Made by a program: the position numbers and the translations under genes. Below are positions 1-3,700 of a DNA stretch of 5,539 bases, piece after piece. The first letter of the stretch is position 1; the number at the start of each line of letters is the position of its first letter. The notes under the pieces were generated by a model that did not search any database, was not told the DNA's origin, and saw nothing but the letters and a program-made list of their open reading frames with translations. This stretch comes from an uncultured bacterium (GTDB lineage: Bacteria > Bacillota > Clostridia > Lachnospirales > Lachnospiraceae). The stretch spans positions 1 through 5,539 of the forward strand of contig CAJMMS010000080.1 in assembly GCA_905214675.1 (NCBI GenBank), read 5' to 3'.

Positions 1-416
1 TTCAGAAAATCTGCAATATTATTGAGCGTCACGGACTGGATCGGCAGGATGGTACAGAAAATATTCAGTCTGGTACAGGAGAAATCTGGTATCGTGTCCG
101 AAAATCCTGGGCTGATGAAAAAAGTCAGATTGGAGCATTCCGCAGTCTGAAAAAAGCAAAACAGTGCGCAAATCAAAACCCAGGCTATAGCGTTTTTAGC
201 GAGAAAGGGAAAAAGCTGTATACGCCAGCCAAAGTTCCTTATAAAATAAAGGTAACAAAAACGAATGTACCGATTCGGACCGGTGCGGCAAAGAGCTACA
301 GCCGGGTGATGATCTGCCCGGTCGGAGAGTATGAAATCATAGAAGAAAAAAATGGATTCGGAAAACTAAAAAGCAATGTTGGATGGATTTATCTGAAAAA
401 AGTCACAAAGGTATAG
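1..416 (+). CDS. C-terminal part of a cell-wall amidase/endolysin-like protein (SPOR-like repeat + SH3b)
   Basis: This is the 3' end of a gene that begins left of the window; 137 codons are visible in the frame starting at position 3, ending with TAG at 414-416. Fragment residues 29-73 run from WYRVRKSW through KSQIGAF and NPGYSVF to GKKLY. This is the SPOR-like repeat that I know from the C-terminal halves of N-acetylmuramoyl-L-alanine amidases and phage endolysins of Clostridia. Residues 80-137 form a bacterial SH3 (SH3b) domain: a first strand YKIKVT, the NVPIRTGAAKSYSRV turn where most relatives have NVRxGPGTxY, then GEYEIIEE, GFGKL and GWIYLKKV. The inferred role is peptidoglycan binding that holds an upstream catalytic domain on the wall. 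That catalytic domain is not visible, so amidase activity is inference; a glucosaminidase, peptidase or prophage lysin is possible. A terminator separates it from the next gene, so co-transcription is unlikely. Confidence 0.75.
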   Translation, partial: QKICNIIERHGLDRQDGTENIQSGTGEIWYRVRKSWADEKSQIGAFRSLKKAKQCANQNPGYSVFSEKGKKLYTPAKVPYKIKVTKTNVPIRTGAAKSYSRVMICPVGEYEIIEEKNGFGKLKSNVGWIYLKKVTKV

Positions 417-421
417 AAAAA

Positions 422-455
422 CCCAGAGCGGCAACTCTGGGGCAATAATATTTTT
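422..455 (+). terminator. Rho-independent terminator after the amidase-like gene
   Basis: A perfect 7-bp stem CCCAGAG (422-428) / CTCTGGG (435-441) encloses a 6-nt loop CGGCAA. It begins 5 bases after the TAG stop codon, is preceded by an A-run and is followed by an AT-rich stretch ending in TTTTT (451-455). The T-tract is not immediately at the stem, being interrupted by GCAATAATA, so termination may be incomplete. Confidence 0.75.
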
Positions 456-465
456 GAAAAAACTA

Positions 466-494
466 TTTACAATACAGTCAAAATCTGCTATCCT
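466..494 (+). promoter_or_regulatory. Predicted sigma-A-type promoter with extended -10, driving the large glycosidase gene
   Basis: A -35 box TTTACA (466-471, 5 of 6 to TTGACA) is followed by an exactly 17-nt spacer and a -10 box TATCCT (489-494, 4 of 6 to TATAAT). The -10 is preceded by TG at 486-487, which gives the extended -10 form TGCTATCCT. It lies just after the terminator of the previous gene and upstream of the large open frame. The expected start of transcription is near 501, giving a leader of about 125 nt. No second promoter of similar quality was seen in the gap. Confidence 0.55.
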
Positions 495-626
495 TGCTAA
501 AAATATTTGTGCAAAATTGTAAAAAAGAAAGGAGAATAAAACAAAAAATACAGCAATACAGACAAAATACCAGGGCATTCTTGAACTGACAATGGGGAAT
601 AATGAAAAAGAAAAAGGAGGAAGTGA
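495..626 (+). other. Untranslated leader and ribosome binding site of the large gene
   Basis: This A-rich leader contains no recognisable riboswitch or strong hairpin. The ribosome binding site AAAGGAGG (613-620) is a near-perfect Shine-Dalgarno sequence 6 nt before ATG at 627, and it decides that start. An in-frame TGA at 624-626 directly precedes the ATG, so no upstream in-frame start is possible. A GGAG at 531-534 resembles a second ribosome binding site but has no start codon at a usable distance. A weak imperfect inverted repeat (ATTTG-TG-CAAAAT, 505-517) sits close to the predicted transcription start and could be an operator; nothing else supports that. Confidence 0.6.
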
Positions 627-719
627 ATGAAAACAAAAAAGAGAAAAGGAAGTGTTATGGTATGGCTTATGCTGGCAATGTTGCTGATCTGCCAATTTAC
701 AATGCAGCCGGTTCAGGCA
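627..719 (+). other. Sec signal peptide of the large glycosidase
   Basis: Residues 1-31: a basic n-region (MKTKKRKG) is followed by a hydrophobic core (VMVWLMLAMLLI) and a polar c-region ending in PVQA. Cleavage is most likely after A31 (VQA, an AXA-like site), leaving a mature protein that starts AVQDTANE. The single Cys22 in the core is preceded by LLI and not by a lipobox [AG], so a secreted or wall-held protein is favoured over a lipoprotein. Confidence 0.85.
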
Positions 720-3700
720 GCAGTGCAGGACACAGCCAACGAAGTGACAGAAGTAAAAGTAAACGTTACGGATGACACGCAGATGAATTATTTCAAGTAT
801 ACTGCATACACAGGAAAAACCTGGACCGTCAATAACACCAGCGAGGCATACATTGATCTGGGAACATCGGATGCCAATGCGCAGCAGTGTTACTACGAAC
901 TGTCGTTTCATGGCAATGCCGTTGAGATCTATGCGATCAAAGGCCCGGTTCATGGAAAAGTTTTGTATACAGTAGACGGAGCGCACGCTCAGACGGTCGA
1001 TCTGTACCAGGCATCCAGAACGACTGCACAGAGTGTTTATCAGGTTTCCGGTCTTTCCGAAGGAACGCATATGCTAAAAGCAGTTACATTAAATGAGAAA
1101 TCAGGATCGAAGATCGTAAATCAGATTTCTTATGCAAAAGTAACACATCAGCCTTATACCGGTACACCGGATCTGGGAGGTACGATCAAAGACACCAACT
1201 ATCAGTATACACAGGATCAGTATGCGACTATCTCAAAAGAAAATGTGAAAACAGCAGAGGTGACAGTATGGAAAAACGACAAGGTGACCAGTGAACTGGT
1301 ACTGTTTTCCAAAAACTGCAGCCTGAAAAATGTCAAGGTAACAGCAGGTGCATTTACAAATGGAAGTGAAACCATATCCGCAGATCATGTACAGCCGGTA
1401 TTTGTAAAAGCAACAAAAGCTTACAATGGAACTTATCTTGGATATGGAGATAAGAACCGTGCAGTTCCGGCAGATGATGGAAGCAACCGCAGTGAATCCC
1501 CGGATATTCTTTATGGAAATGATCCGGTAGATATTGCATGGAATCAGCTCCAGCCTGTATGGGTAACGTTTGATATTCCGAAGGATGCAAAAGCAGGAAC
1601 TTATACAGGTACACTCAGTGCGGCCGCAGATGGCATCACAACACCGCTGACCTTTACTTATACAGTGAAAGTGCAGGATGCCGTACTTCCGGATGCATCT
1701 GAATTTGAAAACAGCTTTGATATTGAACTGTGGCAGTATCCGTATTCCAGTGCGGAATATTATGGAGTTACACCGTTTTCTGAGGAACACCTGAAAATCC
1801 TCAGACCGATCATGGAGAAATACAAAGAAGCAGGCGGACATGCGATCACCACTTCGATCGTAGAAGAAGCATGGAACGGACAGACTTACAGTAAAAATGA
1901 GGTACATTATCCATCCATGGTAAAATGGACGAAAAATGCAGATGGCAGCTTTTCCTATGATTATACGGATTTTGACAAATGGGTAAGTTTTAACAAAGAA
2001 CTGGGAATTGGTGATAAGATTGTCCTGTACAGCATTGCACCATGGCATAATTCTTTTGCGTACTGGGAAAATGGAACGTTAAAATACGAATCATTCACAG
2101 CAGGAAATGCACGTTATCAGACGGTGTGGAGAAATTTCCTGACAGATCTGATCGCGCATCTGGAAACAAAAGGCTGGTTTGAGGATGCCTATATCGGTAT
2201 TGATGAACGGGGATTTTCGACCGCAGCGTTTGATCTGATTGATTCGGTAACGAATCTTCACGGACAGACGTTAAAAACAGCCGGAGCCATGGACAATTTT
2301 GTCAATAAAAAAGATCTGGCAATGCGTGTGACAGATCTGAATGTCGGAGATACAGCGGCAGCAGCACATCCGGATGAATTTGCAGCACTGCTGGAAGAAA
2401 GGGAAAGCAAGGGACTTCGTACAACGCTTTATTCCTGTACAGAGCACATCCCTGGTAACTTCTCTTTAAGCATGCCGGCAGAAAGCTACTGGTCGATTAT
2501 CAATGCAGGAAAGTCTGACACCGCAGGATTTCTGCGCTGGGCATACGATGCATGGGTAGAAAATCCGCTGGAAGATGCGACACACAATGCATTTGAACCG
2601 GGCGACTGTTTCCTGATCTATCCATCCCCAAAAGATGCGTCGGAAAAGGAAGTGAAAAGTTCGGTACGTCTGGAGCGTATGGCAGAAGGTGTAAGGGATG
2701 TCAATAAACTCCGGCTGATGGAGCGGGAAGTACCATCTCTGGCAGCAGAGATTGACACACTGTATGCAGGCATTACGACAACAGCAGCAACAGGCAGAAG
2801 ATATCTGACAGCAGATGAGAAAACAAAACTTTCATCAGAAATGACAGCTTTCAAACAGGGTGTAGCGACTATTACCGAAAAATATGTGGCAAGAAAAGCA
2901 GGTGAAACAGATAAAATATCTTATTATTCATTTGACCAGGTGAAGGATAACCAGATCAGAGATGAATGGGGAACCAGAAATGCAGTGCTTGCAGATGGAA
3001 TGATCAGTACTGGTAAATCCGGCGCTGCACTGGAGACAGCGAAAACGTCAATCGGAGCAAAGGTGTCCGGAGCATCGGTATCCGAGAATGCATGGACGGT
3101 CAGCTACTGGGTATACAGCAAAGCAGTTTCTGACAGAAGTTCGGTTCTGATGAGCAGTGATCAGAAATATTCCTTTGATGTGGGGATTTCAGATTCAAAT
3201 CGGAAAGCAGGCGTGCACGTAGGAACCGGAACGGGCGATATTCTGACCTTTAATTATACACTTCCGGCAGAAACTTGGGTACATATGGCATGGACACAGG
3301 ACAAAACCAATGGTCTGTCTCTCTATGTAAATGGAACACTGGTGCAGACCAATGCCTGGACAAAGACCAATGCGTTTCCTTGCCCGGCTGATATCATTGG
3401 GGGAAGCGGATTTGAAGGTAAGGTTGATGAACTGAAGATTTATAAACGTGTGCTTACTGCAAATGAAATTCAGGGAAGCATGATGGGGAAAGGCCTGAAT
3501 ATCTCCGAGACGAAAAAGGAACTGAAAGTTGGTGAGAACTGGCAGATCGCAACAAATCTGATCAGTGACCTGGAAGACAGAACGATTACTTATACTTCCA
3601 AAAATCCGGAGATTGCATCAGTAAACACGGATGGAACCGTACAGGCGAAGAAACGCGGCAATACACAGATCATTGTAAAAAATGAAGCAGGCGGATATGA

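Noticed and set aside
505..517. Catabolite repression (cre) operator
   Set aside because: The repeat lacks the central CG and the TGWAA half-site expected of cre; it is kept only as a weak unspecified inverted repeat.
526..536. Second ribosome binding site (AAAGAAAGGAG) in the leader
   Set aside because: There is no ATG, GTG or TTG within a workable distance downstream, so it cannot define a gene.
684..692. Possible lipoprotein lipobox around Cys22 of the large protein
   Set aside because: The residues before the Cys are LLI, not L-[AST]-[AG]; Cys lies inside the hydrophobic core and a better signal peptidase I site (VQA) follows at 29-31.
366..1070. Minus-strand open frame of 234 codons
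   Set aside because: It runs opposite the end of the amidase-like gene, the terminator, the promoter and the signal peptide region. Its product is rich in Cys, Phe and Ile with no recognisable domain, as expected for the complement of purine-rich genes. It is a shadow.
1233..2048. Minus-strand open frame of 271 codons
   Set aside because: It lies wholly opposite the conserved GH123 region, has a Cys/Ile/Phe/Tyr-rich composition without domain structure, and is explained by codon bias of the plus-strand gene.
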